From contig CAMDFD010000008.1 of assembly GCA_945897365.1 (NCBI GenBank), positions 62,001 through 126,000 of the forward strand: DNA of 64,000 bases, in the 5' to 3' direction. Shown one piece after another: positions 26,517 to 35,753 of this stretch. A model generated the notes under the pieces. It was given only the letters and a program-made list of their open reading frames with translations. It ran no database searches and had not been told where the DNA came from. The stretch is from Bordetella parapertussis. Lineage in GTDB: Bacteria; Pseudomonadota; Gammaproteobacteria; Burkholderiales; Burkholderiaceae_B. The translations under genes and the position numbers were made by a program. Numbering within the stretch: the stretch's first letter is position 1; each line of letters begins with the position of its first letter.

Positions 26517-27396
26517 TGCGGGCAGCCCAGTCGCGCGCGAAGTGCCAGGCGATACGGCCTGAACGTGAACCGCGTTCGAGCGCCCATTGCAGCGCTTCGG
26601 TACGTGACTCCAGGATGCTTGCTTCTGAGCATCCTAAGGTGCGGAGCCAGTGATACACGATGTCCAGGTAGTCGTCCTGGCGGAAGGGGTAAAAGGACAG
26701 CCACAAACCAAAACGCTCTGAGAGAGAAATTTTTTCTTCGACGGTTTCACCAGGGTGCAGCTCGCCGTCCGCGCCGTGTTTGGCCTGGAGGTTTTCACTC
26801 ATGTACTCAGGCATGAGGTGGCGACGGTTGGAGGTCGCGTAAATCAGGACGTTATTGCCGGTTGAGGCAGCCGAGCCGTCCAGAACGGATTTAAGTGCTT
26901 TGTAGCCTGACTCGCCTTCTTCGAAGGACAGGTCATCGCAAAATACGATGAATTTCTCGGGGCGCTGGGCTACGAGGTCAACAATATCAGCCAGATCACT
27001 CAACTCAGATTTATCGACTTCAATGAGGCGAAGGCCACGATCACCGTAGGCGGCGAGCATGGCTTTGACGAGCGAGCTTTTACCTGTGCCGCGCGCGCCA
27101 GTCATGAGGACGTTATTCGCAGGCTTGCCCTCGATGAAGTGACGCGTATTGCGATCGATGACTGCTGTTTGGCGCTCGATATGCTGAAGATCTTCGGTAT
27201 GAATAAGCGAAACGTTGGCAATCGCATCAAGCCAGCCATGCGAGGTCCCGCGTTTACGCCAGCGATAGGCGCGCGCATCCCAATTTGTGGCAGGTGGTGC
27301 GGGTGGTAACCAAGCCTCGAGTTGAGTGAGAACGCGTGTGGCGCGTGCGAGTAGCTCGGCCATATCCTGGCCTGTTGTGTGCGTTGGAGCAGTCAT
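26509..27396 (-). CDS. DUF815 family AAA ATPase
   Basis: This 295-residue cytoplasmic ATPase has Walker A GARGTGKSS (100-108), a Walker B-like IVFCDDLSFEEGE, a sensor-like NVLIYATSNRRHLMPE, and the DUF815 box ERFGLWLSFYPFRQDDYL. The precise function is unknown. Its ATG shares one base with the argJ stop (TAATG), and it overlaps the Nudix gene, giving an argJ-DUF815-Nudix transcript as often seen in Burkholderiales. Confidence 0.88.
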   Translation of the reverse strand: MTAPTHTTGQDMAELLARATRVLTQLEAWLPPAPPATNWDARAYRWRKRGTSHGWLDAIANVSLIHTEDLQHIERQTAVIDRNTRHFIEGKPANNVLMTGARGTGKSSLVKAMLAAYGDRGLRLIEVDKSELSDLADIVDLVAQRPEKFIVFCDDLSFEEGESGYKALKSVLDGSAASTGNNVLIYATSNRRHLMPEYMSENLQAKHGADGELHPGETVEEKISLSERFGLWLSFYPFRQDDYLDIVYHWLRTLGCSEASILESRTEALQWALERGSRSGRIAWHFARDWAARNA

Positions 27397-28622
27397 TAGG
27401 ATCTGTAATCTGCGTTGATGCTGACGTATTCATGCGAAAAATCGCAGGTGTACACGGTGTCGGAAATCGTGCCGCGACCCAGCGCGATGCGCACGAGGAT
27501 TTCGGACTCTTTCATGATGCGTTGGCCATCGGCCTCTTGGTAGTCTGGATTGCGTCCGCCTAGGGTGGCAACCAGGACATCGCCGAGCCAGAGCTTGACG
27601 CCGCTGACGTCAAGATCGGTGATCCCTGCGTAGCCAATCGCGGCCAGAATACGGCCTAGATTTGGGTCGCTGGCAAAAAAAGCGGTCTTGACCAGTGGCG
27701 AGTGCGCCACGGCATAGGCGACTTGCAAGGCCTCATCGGTGGTTTTTGCTTCTTCGACGCGAATGGTCATGAATTTGGTCGCGCCTTCGCCGTCGCGCAC
27801 GATTTTTTGGGCCAGATCGGTGGCGGCGTCTGCCAGCGCGGCTTTGAGTGTCGCGTACTGAGGATGTGCGGTGCTGTCGATGGTCAAGCCACTCTTGCCT
27901 GTGGCAATCACAATGAAAGAATCGTTGGTCGAGGTGTCACCGTCAATCGTGATGCGGTTAAAAGACACATCGGCGAGTTCTTTGGCGAGCTGATTGAGAA
28001 GGGGTTGGGCGATGCCGGCGTCGGTAGCCAGATAGCTCAGCATGGTCGCCATATTGGGACGGATCATGCCGGCGCCCTTGCTGATGCCGGTAATGGTGAT
28101 GCTGCGGTCGCCCAAACTCACACGTTGTGAGTGAATTTTGGGCTGGGTGTCGGTTGTCATGATGCCGTGCGCAGCCGAAACCCAGTTGTTTTCACTGAGA
28201 TTTTTAAGCGCACCAGGCAGGCCTGCCTTGATGCGGTCAACGGGTAGCGGCTCGAGAATAACACCCGTGGAAAAGGGCAAAATCTGCTTGCTGTCGAGCT
28301 GCATGAGCGCTGCGAGTGCGTGACAGGTTTCGTTTGCAGCTTGCATCCCAGGCTCGCCGGTGCCAGCATTGGCGTTGCCCGTGTTAATGACCAAGGCGCG
28401 AATCGGGCCTGTGCCGGCTAAATGTTCCTGACAGACGAGCACGGGGGCAGCGCAAAAACGGTTACGGGTAAAGACGCCTGCAACGGTTGAGCCCGGGCTC
28501 AAGCGAAAGACCGTCAAGTCGCGGCGGTTTGCCTTGCGGATGCCGGCTTCGGTGACGCCGATTTCGACACCGGGGACGGGAAATACCGCGGAATCGGACG
28601 GGATGTGCAAATTAACGGCCAT
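27396..28622 (-). CDS. argJ: Glutamate N-acetyltransferase / ornithine acetyltransferase
   Basis: ArgJ recycles the acetyl group from N-acetylornithine to glutamate in arginine synthesis. It self-cleaves into alpha and beta chains; the nucleophile is Thr193 in NMATML, cleaved after Ala192. Other family landmarks are NTGNANAGTG (80-89) and GEGATKF. From the ATG at 28622 the protein has 408 residues, the normal length; a start at 28652 would add ten atypical residues. It precedes the DUF815 gene. Confidence 0.95.
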   Translation of the reverse strand: MAVNLHIPSDSAVFPVPGVEIGVTEAGIRKANRRDLTVFRLSPGSTVAGVFTRNRFCAAPVLVCQEHLAGTGPIRALVINTGNANAGTGEPGMQAANETCHALAALMQLDSKQILPFSTGVILEPLPVDRIKAGLPGALKNLSENNWVSAAHGIMTTDTQPKIHSQRVSLGDRSITITGISKGAGMIRPNMATMLSYLATDAGIAQPLLNQLAKELADVSFNRITIDGDTSTNDSFIVIATGKSGLTIDSTAHPQYATLKAALADAATDLAQKIVRDGEGATKFMTIRVEEAKTTDEALQVAYAVAHSPLVKTAFFASDPNLGRILAAIGYAGITDLDVSGVKLWLGDVLVATLGGRNPDYQEADGQRIMKESEILVRIALGRGTISDTVYTCDFSHEYVSINADYRS

Positions 28623-28765
28623 GAGCTGCCTGCTGGGAAAGATGTTGGACAAAACATCATTATTACCTGTTTTGAAGTCATCTTGAGGGCAAAAGCCAGG
28701 CTAAGGGTCACTTCATATATTGACAAGCATTGATCGTGATGACCGTTGCGAAGATTTTCTGCATA

Positions 28766-29395
28766 TCAGGTTGAACTGGTGCTGGGGCGAAACAGCCAAG
28801 GATGCTTTTTTCGGAAGTCCGTTTCAAAGGCGTTCATTTGGGCAACATACTCAAGCGTCAGGCCAATCTCATCCAAGCCATCCAACAGTCTTTTTTTACG
28901 GCTTTCCTCGATCGTGAATGAATAACGCTGACCATCAGGCCCCATGAATGATTGATTGGGCAAATCGACCGACATGGTCGTGCCGGGTGTGGCATGCAGT
29001 TGATCGCGCAGCTGCTTGCAAACATCTTCGTCTTGTTTGATCAGGAGTAGGCCGTGATTAATCGAATTATTGTAAAAAATGTCTCCAAACGTCGAGCCAA
29101 TCACGCACCGAATCCCATAGTCGACCAAGCACCATACTGCTTGTTCGCGACTTGAACCGCCCCCAAAATTTCGGTTGACGACGAGTATTTTGGCCTCTTT
29201 GAATTCGGGATGATTTAAAACAAAATCGACCTTTTCCAACCCCTTTTCATCAACACGCAGATCGTGGAAGAGAAAGCGGCTGTAGCCCTCTTGGCGAGGT
29301 CTACGTAGAAATCTGGCAGGCGCAATTTGATCCGTATCGGCATTGGGTTGGTCAAGGGGCGCGGCGATGCCTTGCAATGTATGAAAGGGGGTCAT
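28766..29395 (-). CDS. leuD: LeuD-like hydro-lyase small subunit, last gene of a catabolic-type cluster
   Basis: This is the small subunit of an isopropylmalate isomerase-type enzyme (209 aa). It shows the swivel-domain motifs DTDQIAPARFL near the N-terminus and NRNFGGGSSREQAVW around residue 75, which holds the substrate-binding Ser and Arg. It overlaps leuC by 4 bp. It is annotated leuD by family, but no leuB follows and the gene ends a run with tctABC and two lyases. A catabolic substrate (a substituted malate or fumarate) is therefore as likely as isopropylmalate. Confidence 0.85.
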   Translation of the reverse strand: MTPFHTLQGIAAPLDQPNADTDQIAPARFLRRPRQEGYSRFLFHDLRVDEKGLEKVDFVLNHPEFKEAKILVVNRNFGGGSSREQAVWCLVDYGIRCVIGSTFGDIFYNNSINHGLLLIKQDEDVCKQLRDQLHATPGTTMSVDLPNQSFMGPDGQRYSFTIEESRKKRLLDGLDEIGLTLEYVAQMNAFETDFRKKHPWLFRPSTSST

Positions 29396-30804
29396 GCGGG
29401 CTCTCCGCTCAAGATTTTTCTCACGTCAGTCAGATGCCCGGTTAAGGCCGCGGCAGCGGCCATCGCCGGACTCATCAAATGGGTTCGGCTGCCTAGCCCT
29501 TGGCGGCCTCGGAAGTTTCTGTTTGTCGTGGAGGCGCAACGCTGTCCTGATGGAACAAGATCGCCATTCATACCCACGCACATCGAACACCCAGACTCGC
29601 GCCATTGAAAGCCGGCTTTGATGAATATTTGATCCAGCCCTTCTCTCTCGGCCTGCGACTTTACAAGAGAGGAGCCAGGCACCACGATCGCGGGGATGAC
29701 TGCTCTGCCCCTTTTCGCAACATCAGCCGCCGCTCTGAGATCCTCGATACGACCATTTGTACAAGATCCGATGAAAACAATATCGATTGCCACCTGCTCC
29801 AAGGGTTCACCTGAGCGCAAGCCCATATATTCCAATGTGGCCTGGATTGACTCTTGTTGGTGATCAGGGTAATCCTTGGCATTTGGCACGCGATTGGAGA
29901 CGGGTAGAGACTCTTCAGGACTATTCCCCCAGGTCACCATGGGCGCTAATTCAGCCGCGTTGAAGTAAACCTCTGCGTCAAACTCAGCACCTTCGTCAGT
30001 CGGAAGTGAGTGCCAATAGGCTTGTGCGAGCTTCCAGTCGGCTTCGGTGGGTGCGTAGGGCTTGCCTTTTAAATAGGCGTAGGTTGTTTCATCGGGTGCA
30101 ATGAGGCCGGCACGTGCGCCTGCCTCGATAGACATATTGCAAAGTGTCAGACGCGCTTCCATCGACATTTTTTTGATCGTCGACCCTGTATATTCAATCA
30201 CGTGTCCGGCAGCACCGTTCGCACCTATTTTCTCAATCAAGGCAAGAATCACGTCTTTAGCGCTTACCCCATCGGAGAGCGCGCCTTCGATATTGACGCG
30301 CATGGTTTTTGGTTTGCGTTGCCAGATTGACTGGGTGGCAAGCACATGGCAAACCTCAGAGGCACCGATACCAAAACTCAGAGCACCCAGCGCACCGTGG
30401 GTCGACGTGTGACTGTCGCCGCAGACGATCAGCAGTCCGGGTTGCGTCAAACCTTGCTCGGGACCTACCACATGAATGATGCCCTGTCTGGGATCGTCTA
30501 GGCCAAAAACCGTAAAGCCATATTTTTTAGCATTGGCGTCCAGACCTTTCACAACCCGTAATTGATCCGCATCGTGAATGTCTTCGATTTGATGACTGAG
30601 GGTCGATACTCCATGATCGGGTGTGGTGAAAAGTTGATCCGGATGTCGGACAGGCAGTCCTCTTGATTGTAAAAAGCTGAACGCATGCCAGGAGCCATCG
30701 TGCGCAAAGTGTCGCGATACATGTAATAGTGAACGACCGTCGCCATCCTCACAAATGAGATGGCGTTGCCAGATTTTGGCAAACATTGTTTGAGGCTGGG
30801 TCAT
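29392..30804 (-). CDS. leuC: LeuC-like aconitase-family large subunit
   Basis: This [4Fe-4S] hydro-lyase large subunit has 470 residues. The three cluster cysteines are Cys348 (GSCTNGR), Cys406 and Cys409 (GCSMC). The start at 30804 follows GGAG by 8 nt; a start at 30822 would include that site. The N-terminal segment reads LLHVSRHFAHDGSWHAF, whereas biosynthetic LeuC commonly has a YIDRHLVHEVTSPQAF-like sequence. The active-site entrance thus differs. Together with its operon this suggests a paralogue for another substrate, such as a 2- or 3-alkylmalate. Spacing to tctA is 39 bp. Confidence 0.85.
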   Translation of the reverse strand: MTQPQTMFAKIWQRHLICEDGDGRSLLHVSRHFAHDGSWHAFSFLQSRGLPVRHPDQLFTTPDHGVSTLSHQIEDIHDADQLRVVKGLDANAKKYGFTVFGLDDPRQGIIHVVGPEQGLTQPGLLIVCGDSHTSTHGALGALSFGIGASEVCHVLATQSIWQRKPKTMRVNIEGALSDGVSAKDVILALIEKIGANGAAGHVIEYTGSTIKKMSMEARLTLCNMSIEAGARAGLIAPDETTYAYLKGKPYAPTEADWKLAQAYWHSLPTDEGAEFDAEVYFNAAELAPMVTWGNSPEESLPVSNRVPNAKDYPDHQQESIQATLEYMGLRSGEPLEQVAIDIVFIGSCTNGRIEDLRAAADVAKRGRAVIPAIVVPGSSLVKSQAEREGLDQIFIKAGFQWRESGCSMCVGMNGDLVPSGQRCASTTNRNFRGRQGLGSRTHLMSPAMAAAAALTGHLTDVRKILSGEPA

Positions 30805-30843
30805 CGAACTACTCCGATTCATTAGTTTTTTTGAGCAATATTT

Positions 30844-32334
30844 TCAAGAGCGGTTAAAGGATTTTTTGATCAAAGGATAGACGAGCGAAAGAATGAGTAA
30901 AGCCATAATGACCAGCGCGATGGGTCTGTCCAGCAGATATGCCAGGTTGCCGCCACTGAGCTGATAAGAGCGCAATAATTCGCCCTCGGCCATACGGCCT
31001 AGCAATAGGCCGATGACCATTGCCGCGACAGGATAATCAAAGCGACGCATGAACCATCCAATGACCGCGAAGACAAAGACAGTGATTGGACCGACCATGT
31101 TGCCTGTCAGTGAAAATGCACCAAGAATAGCCAATGCAAAAACGGTTGGCACCAGATACTTGAGTGGTACGCGAACGATCGAGCTTGAAACGAAGACAAA
31201 ACCGATACCGACAACAAACAACAAAATCGTTTGAGCGAAATTACCCAAGATAATGCTGTAAACGATATCCATGTTTTCCGTCATGAATCGTGAGCCACCT
31301 GTGATGTTGTGCATCGCAAAGGCTCCAAGCATCACGGCCGTGGCGGAACCTCCGGGGATCCCGAGCGCGAGCAGGGTCGCCATGGAGCCGCCCTCTGAGC
31401 TACTATTTGCCGATTCTGCGGCTGCGACACCTCTAGGATCCCCGTGTCCAAACTGACTGGAGTCCTTGGCGCGCCGTTTTTCGGAGGCGTAAGAAACTAG
31501 ATTAGAAACAGAGGACCCTACACCAGGAATGGCGCCGATAACCACCCCAATAACCGAACCGCGAAAAAGCGTCATGGGGTAGCTTAGGGTTAGCTTGGCT
31601 CCTGCCAAAATATCCCGAAAAGAAATGCGTCGCTTGGTTTCGTCAGAGACAATATAGTCTTGCCCTAAGAGGCGAAAGAGCTCGGAAGCGGCAAATAAAC
31701 CAATCAGCGCTGGAACAGCCGGAATACCGTCAAGCAGATGCACAGAGCCGAAGGTACCGCGCTCATCGCCTTGAGCGCCCATACCTATCGTGCTGATTAG
31801 CACACCAACGAGGCCAGCCAATAAACCTTTTGAGAGAGATTTGGATCCTAGCACAGCGATGAGCGTTAATCCCCACGTCGCTACCATGAACATTTCAAAG
31901 GGTCCTAGATGCAGCACAGCCTCGGCCATTGGGCTCACAAATAGCATTAGCACAAGGTATCCAAAGCCGACGCCAATGGTTGATGCGGCCAAGCCGATGC
32001 CAAGTGCCTGACTGTGTTTTCCCTGCTGCGCCATGGGGTAGCCATCGAACGCCGTCGCGACGGCAGACCCCGTGCCCGGGATATTCATCAGAATCGCAGG
32101 GATCGCACCGCCAAACCCACCTCCGGTAAAAATAGCCGTAAGAAAAAGAACGGCAGATAAAAAGTCCATGTGTGCGGTGATAGGCAGAAACACCGCCATT
32201 GCGACTGGGATGTTTAATCCTGGGATTGCGCCAAAAATAAGCCCGATTAACAATCCTGGGATCACGACAAGCCAGGGGATCCAAGAGCTGGATAGAAGAT
32301 CAATAGCTTTATGCAGTGCATCGAAATCAATCAT
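30844..32334 (-). CDS. tctA: Tripartite tricarboxylate transporter, large membrane subunit
   Basis: TctA is the 496-residue translocation subunit with about 11-12 membrane segments. It has the TctA-family repeats GLIFGAIPGLNIPVAMAVFLP near the N-terminus and IGVVIGAIPGVGSSVSNLVSY in the second half, and PGSGSAVATAFDGYPMAQQGK after segment 3. It uses an ion gradient to import the ligand delivered by TctC. It sits in the order tctC-tctB-tctA, followed by leuC. This links carboxylate import directly to a hydro-lyase. Confidence 0.93.
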   Translation of the reverse strand: MIDFDALHKAIDLLSSSWIPWLVVIPGLLIGLIFGAIPGLNIPVAMAVFLPITAHMDFLSAVLFLTAIFTGGGFGGAIPAILMNIPGTGSAVATAFDGYPMAQQGKHSQALGIGLAASTIGVGFGYLVLMLFVSPMAEAVLHLGPFEMFMVATWGLTLIAVLGSKSLSKGLLAGLVGVLISTIGMGAQGDERGTFGSVHLLDGIPAVPALIGLFAASELFRLLGQDYIVSDETKRRISFRDILAGAKLTLSYPMTLFRGSVIGVVIGAIPGVGSSVSNLVSYASEKRRAKDSSQFGHGDPRGVAAAESANSSSEGGSMATLLALGIPGGSATAVMLGAFAMHNITGGSRFMTENMDIVYSIILGNFAQTILLFVVGIGFVFVSSSIVRVPLKYLVPTVFALAILGAFSLTGNMVGPITVFVFAVIGWFMRRFDYPVAAMVIGLLLGRMAEGELLRSYQLSGGNLAYLLDRPIALVIMALLILSLVYPLIKKSFNRS

Positions 32335-32350
32335 GTTTGCATCCTGAATG

Positions 32351-32827
32351 TTAGAAAAACATTGTGGTGAAGGGGAAGGGCACCATCAGTTTCAGACACC
32401 AAGTCACTCCAACGGCGAACAGCAGTGCAAACAAAAAAGCGAGAAATTTTCTTTGTTCGCCTTGCATTAAAAGGCTGAGCCAGATGAACAAGAATGTTGC
32501 GATATCAAAGGCGACATAAATCAGGCCAACTACGTAAAGACCAAGCAACCCCATAAAGATTGGCACTCGATATTTAAAGAGGTGCGATTCGGGTTGGGTA
32601 GTTTCAGACGGAGAGGTCGGCGCACGAGGCCGGGTTGAAAGTCGGATTTGCCAAAGACAAATGCCAATGCCAATCAAGCAGACGGGTAAGATCATCATCA
32701 AGTTTTCGGCTTTTCGAGATGCCATGACGGCATCTATTAAATAAAGCGAGATGATCAGTAGAAGTGCGACCAGAAAAGAAATATGGCCCCAATCGCAATG
32801 GTATTTGGATAGAAATTTTCTCATCAT
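32351..32827 (-). CDS. tctB: Tripartite tricarboxylate transporter, small membrane subunit
   Basis: This is a TctB-like protein of 158 residues with four predicted membrane segments (about 12-30, 40-60, 85-105, and a split C-terminal one). TctB proteins are poorly conserved, so identification relies on topology, size and position between tctC and tctA. The ATG at 32827 (or 32824) is preferred; the frame can be read upstream to 32881, but that part is Arg-rich and lacks a ribosome site. Confidence 0.87.
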   Translation of the reverse strand: MMRKFLSKYHCDWGHISFLVALLLIISLYLIDAVMASRKAENLMMILPVCLIGIGICLWQIRLSTRPRAPTSPSETTQPESHLFKYRVPIFMGLLGLYVVGLIYVAFDIATFLFIWLSLLMQGEQRKFLAFLFALLFAVGVTWCLKLMVPFPFTTMFF

Positions 32828-32904
32828 GTTGTCTGACCTGTTCCGTGTTGAGTCGACCGGGCGTGCGGCACCTCGACGCACGCGTATTTGCAGTGCTTAC
32901 ACAC

Positions 32905-33915
32905 TTATTTTTTTAAGAGGTAGGAATACTTGGCCAGGCCATCATAGCCTTCGGTCGTAATTTTTTTGCTTTCAGTCGGACCTAACCAAAGCGTGCCGAT
33001 TTGACTTTTTTCAAGCTGGGCAAGGAACTCCGGATTTTTCATGACACGCTCGTACGCTTTCAAAATTGTGTCGTAGCGCTTGGGGTACTTGGTAGGAAAG
33101 TCGCTTTTGGATATCAGAGAAACCGTGTAGCTGGCAAAAATCGGCATCTCTTTGCCATAGCGGGCTTTGAGGGCCTCGTTGAGTAAGGGACCCTGCCACT
33201 CTTTGACAGGTCGGTCGTGGATGATGGCGAGTGAGCGAATACGATCACGGATCGATTCTGAGCCGGTTGCCGCCACGAAACTAAAGTCAGTGTGTCCGCC
33301 GACGATCGAGGTGCGGACGGGGCCACCACCATCGTAGGTGACAAAGCGTACCTGATCCATCGGTAATCCCATGGTCTCCAGCATGGCGAGTTGCTGAAGG
33401 TATGAGCCCGAGCCGCTCATCGTCGCAGAGCTGACGGCGCCTTTCTTACTCTCGATGGCAGCGAGGAGCTCATCAAAAGTTTTAAATGAACTATTGATTG
33501 GAACAGCTGCGATCGCATAGTCGATCCATTGCGTATTAATCACATGAAAGTCTGTCCACTTGACTGGCGCGCGCCCAGACAGGATGGCTTGGGCAAGGAA
33601 TGGCGTCGCTTGCATGACCATCAGCGTCGAACCATCGCTTGGCCCTTTTACGAAAATGGTTGCACCGACCGCGCCGGACGCACCGGGTCTGTTGGTGATG
33701 GTAATCGGAACGTTATTCAGCTCGCGACTCAGTTGTGGCGCTAGCGCGCGCGCCATCCGGTCGGCGCTGCCGCCGGTGTTGAAGGGAACAATTAGTTCGA
33801 TTTTGTCTTTGGCGGTAGGCCATTCCTGAGCGAGAGCTGGACCAACCGAAACAAGGCTTAAGCCTGCGATCGCAAGGGTGTTGAATATAAGTTTTGATGT
33901 CGTGATTTTTTTCAT
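32905..33915 (-). CDS. tctC: Tripartite tricarboxylate transporter, periplasmic receptor (Bug family)
   Basis: This 336-residue secreted receptor delivers substrate to TctAB. The signal peptide ends near GPALAQ-EWP. The mature N-terminus includes IELIVPFNTGGSADRMARALA and ITNRPGASGAVGA, the Bug signatures. Unlike the lone Bug gene at 8948, this one has its membrane partners downstream. Its location beside ICL-family lyases and LeuCD suggests a di- or tricarboxylate ligand. Confidence 0.92.
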   Translation of the reverse strand: MKKITTSKLIFNTLAIAGLSLVSVGPALAQEWPTAKDKIELIVPFNTGGSADRMARALAPQLSRELNNVPITITNRPGASGAVGATIFVKGPSDGSTLMVMQATPFLAQAILSGRAPVKWTDFHVINTQWIDYAIAAVPINSSFKTFDELLAAIESKKGAVSSATMSGSGSYLQQLAMLETMGLPMDQVRFVTYDGGGPVRTSIVGGHTDFSFVAATGSESIRDRIRSLAIIHDRPVKEWQGPLLNEALKARYGKEMPIFASYTVSLISKSDFPTKYPKRYDTILKAYERVMKNPEFLAQLEKSQIGTLWLGPTESKKITTEGYDGLAKYSYLLKK

Positions 33916-33960
33916 TTTAAGTCTCCTCTATTGCAGATTGTGAGTCTGTCGTTTTAAGTA

Positions 33961-34851
33961 TTAATAACCTACTCGACTTTTGTCATCCACGCTATAGCGT
34001 GCCTCCAACGCTTTGACTTCATCCATTCCCAACAAGTCGAAAAAATCAGTGAAGCTTGTTGCCTGACTCGCGAGGTCTTTAATCGATCCGCCGGCATGGA
34101 GCTCAAGCAGCACGCGCTGCATTACGGGGATGGCTGACAATAGGACAAAATTTGGATAAATAACGAGCTTGAATCCCAGGTTTTGAATTTCACTCGCGCT
34201 TAAGAAGGGGGTCTTGCCACTGGCGGCCATATTAAACAGAGCAGGTACAGACAAAGCCGCAGGTATCGCGTTGAGTTGTTCCATGGTACGAGGCGCTTCG
34301 ACAAAAACCATATCTGCGCCTGCCTCTTCGTATATTTTTGCGCGTTCAAGGGCCCGCTCAAAACCCTCGACTGCGATGGCATCGGTACGGGCGATAATCA
34401 TGAAGTCTGCATCGACGCGAGCGTCGCAAGCTGCCCGAATATTCGCAGCCATCTGGTTCGCGCTAATGAGCGTTTTCCCCTCAAGGTGTCCGCAGCGCTT
34501 GGGCCATTGCTGGTCTTCGATGTGCACGGCAGCGACTCCGGCTCTTTCGTAGCTTTGTATGGTGCGGCGCACATTGAGCGGTCCACCATAGCCGGTATCT
34601 GCATCTGCGATCAGAGGCAGGCCTGAGGCTTCAGCAATGCGCTGTGCGTTGTCCACCATTTCAGACATCGTCAACAGGCCAACATCGGGCCAACCTAGCC
34701 TGGAAGCAGCCGTTCCAGCCCCAGTCATATATATCGCGTCAAAACCCGCCTTTGCTACCAGACGGGCACCGATCGCATCAACAACTCCTGGTGCTTTGAG
34801 CAGTGCTGGTTTTTTTAAAAGTTCCCGCAGTTTTTTGGTTGGGCGTTCCAT
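33961..34851 (-). CDS. Isocitrate lyase / PEP mutase family lyase (copy 1)
   Basis: This is a 296-residue TIM-barrel lyase of the ICL/PEP-mutase superfamily. Metal and substrate motifs are visible: DADTGYGG (83-90), VHIEDQQWPKRCGH with the catalytic-loop KRCGH at 118-122, and IARTDA. The KRCGH cysteine indicates a true C-C lyase (2-methylisocitrate or 2,3-dimethylmalate lyase type) over a phosphonomutase. The exact substrate cannot be read. It sits 7 bp downstream of a second paralogue and 45 bp upstream of tctC. Confidence 0.88.
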   Translation of the reverse strand: MERPTKKLRELLKKPALLKAPGVVDAIGARLVAKAGFDAIYMTGAGTAASRLGWPDVGLLTMSEMVDNAQRIAEASGLPLIADADTGYGGPLNVRRTIQSYERAGVAAVHIEDQQWPKRCGHLEGKTLISANQMAANIRAACDARVDADFMIIARTDAIAVEGFERALERAKIYEEAGADMVFVEAPRTMEQLNAIPAALSVPALFNMAASGKTPFLSASEIQNLGFKLVIYPNFVLLSAIPVMQRVLLELHAGGSIKDLASQATSFTDFFDLLGMDEVKALEARYSVDDKSRVGY

Positions 34852-34858
34852 GTGTTGT

Positions 34859-35728
34859 TTATCCTTTATCTTCTAGAGCGTACTTTGAGCGAATCGCATC
34901 CCATTCGTCCGCACCAAACCGGCGGAAATTTTGTTGAGGTGAGGTGTTGTTTAAATAATCTGGCGCAACATGATGTGTCTTGACTGAGCCGAGCGCCTGA
35001 TCAAAAGCTTGTACTGCGGCGCGCAGCAACAGTCCTGGCAGGATCGCAATTTTGTAGCCCATCTCTTCAGCGTCATTGAGATGAACGACAGGTGTTTTTC
35101 CGCCTTGCACCACATTGAGCAGACAGGGCCCTTGTATTTTTTTTGGAATAGCCCTGACTTCTTCCATTGTTTGGGGGGCTTCAATAAAAATCATGTCGGC
35201 ACCTGCCTCAAGCGCGGCATTGCCACGCCGGATGGCTTCATCAAATCCCAGCGAGGCGCGACTGTCAGTGCGGGCGATAATTAAAAAGTCTGGATTCGCT
35301 CTTGCCGCAACCGCGGCGCGGATCTTGCTGAGATACTTATCGAGTCCCTCGATTTCTTTGTTGTCGAGATGGCCACAGCGCTTGGGCGAGACCTGGTCCT
35401 CGATATGAATGCCTGCCACATCTCGTGACTCGAACTCACGAACCGTGCGCGTCACATTGAGCTCGTTGCCATAGCCTGTGTCCGCATCAGAGATCAAAGG
35501 AATGCTAATCGTGCGCGTAATGATCTCCGCGTTCGCCACCATTTCGCTCATGGTGACCAGGCCGTAGTCAGGGTAGCCGAGTGAGGCCGATGTGCCGGCC
35601 CCCGTCATATAGACGAGTGGAAAACCAGCTTGTTCGATGAGTTTTGCCGTGATGCCATCGTAGGCGCCAGGTGCGATCAGCATTCCCGGGGCGGATAGTT
35701 GTTTGCGTAATGCGGTGGCGCGCTTCAT
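34859..35728 (-). CDS. Isocitrate lyase / PEP mutase family lyase (copy 2)
   Basis: This second superfamily lyase (289 aa) shares the landmarks of its neighbour: DADTGYGN (81-88), IHIEDQVSPKRCGH with KRCGH at 116-120, and IARTDSRAS. The ATG at 35728 follows CAGGA by 7 nt; a longer frame from 35749 lacks a site. Two tandem lyases with the same catalytic motif but divergent sequence suggest cleavage of two related acids or stereoisomers, or a heteromer. Confidence 0.87.
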   Translation of the reverse strand: MKRATALRKQLSAPGMLIAPGAYDGITAKLIEQAGFPLVYMTGAGTSASLGYPDYGLVTMSEMVANAEIITRTISIPLISDADTGYGNELNVTRTVREFESRDVAGIHIEDQVSPKRCGHLDNKEIEGLDKYLSKIRAAVAARANPDFLIIARTDSRASLGFDEAIRRGNAALEAGADMIFIEAPQTMEEVRAIPKKIQGPCLLNVVQGGKTPVVHLNDAEEMGYKIAILPGLLLRAAVQAFDQALGSVKTHHVAPDYLNNTSPQQNFRRFGADEWDAIRSKYALEDKG

Positions 35729-35753
35729 GATCGATCCTGATGTTTGCAATCGG

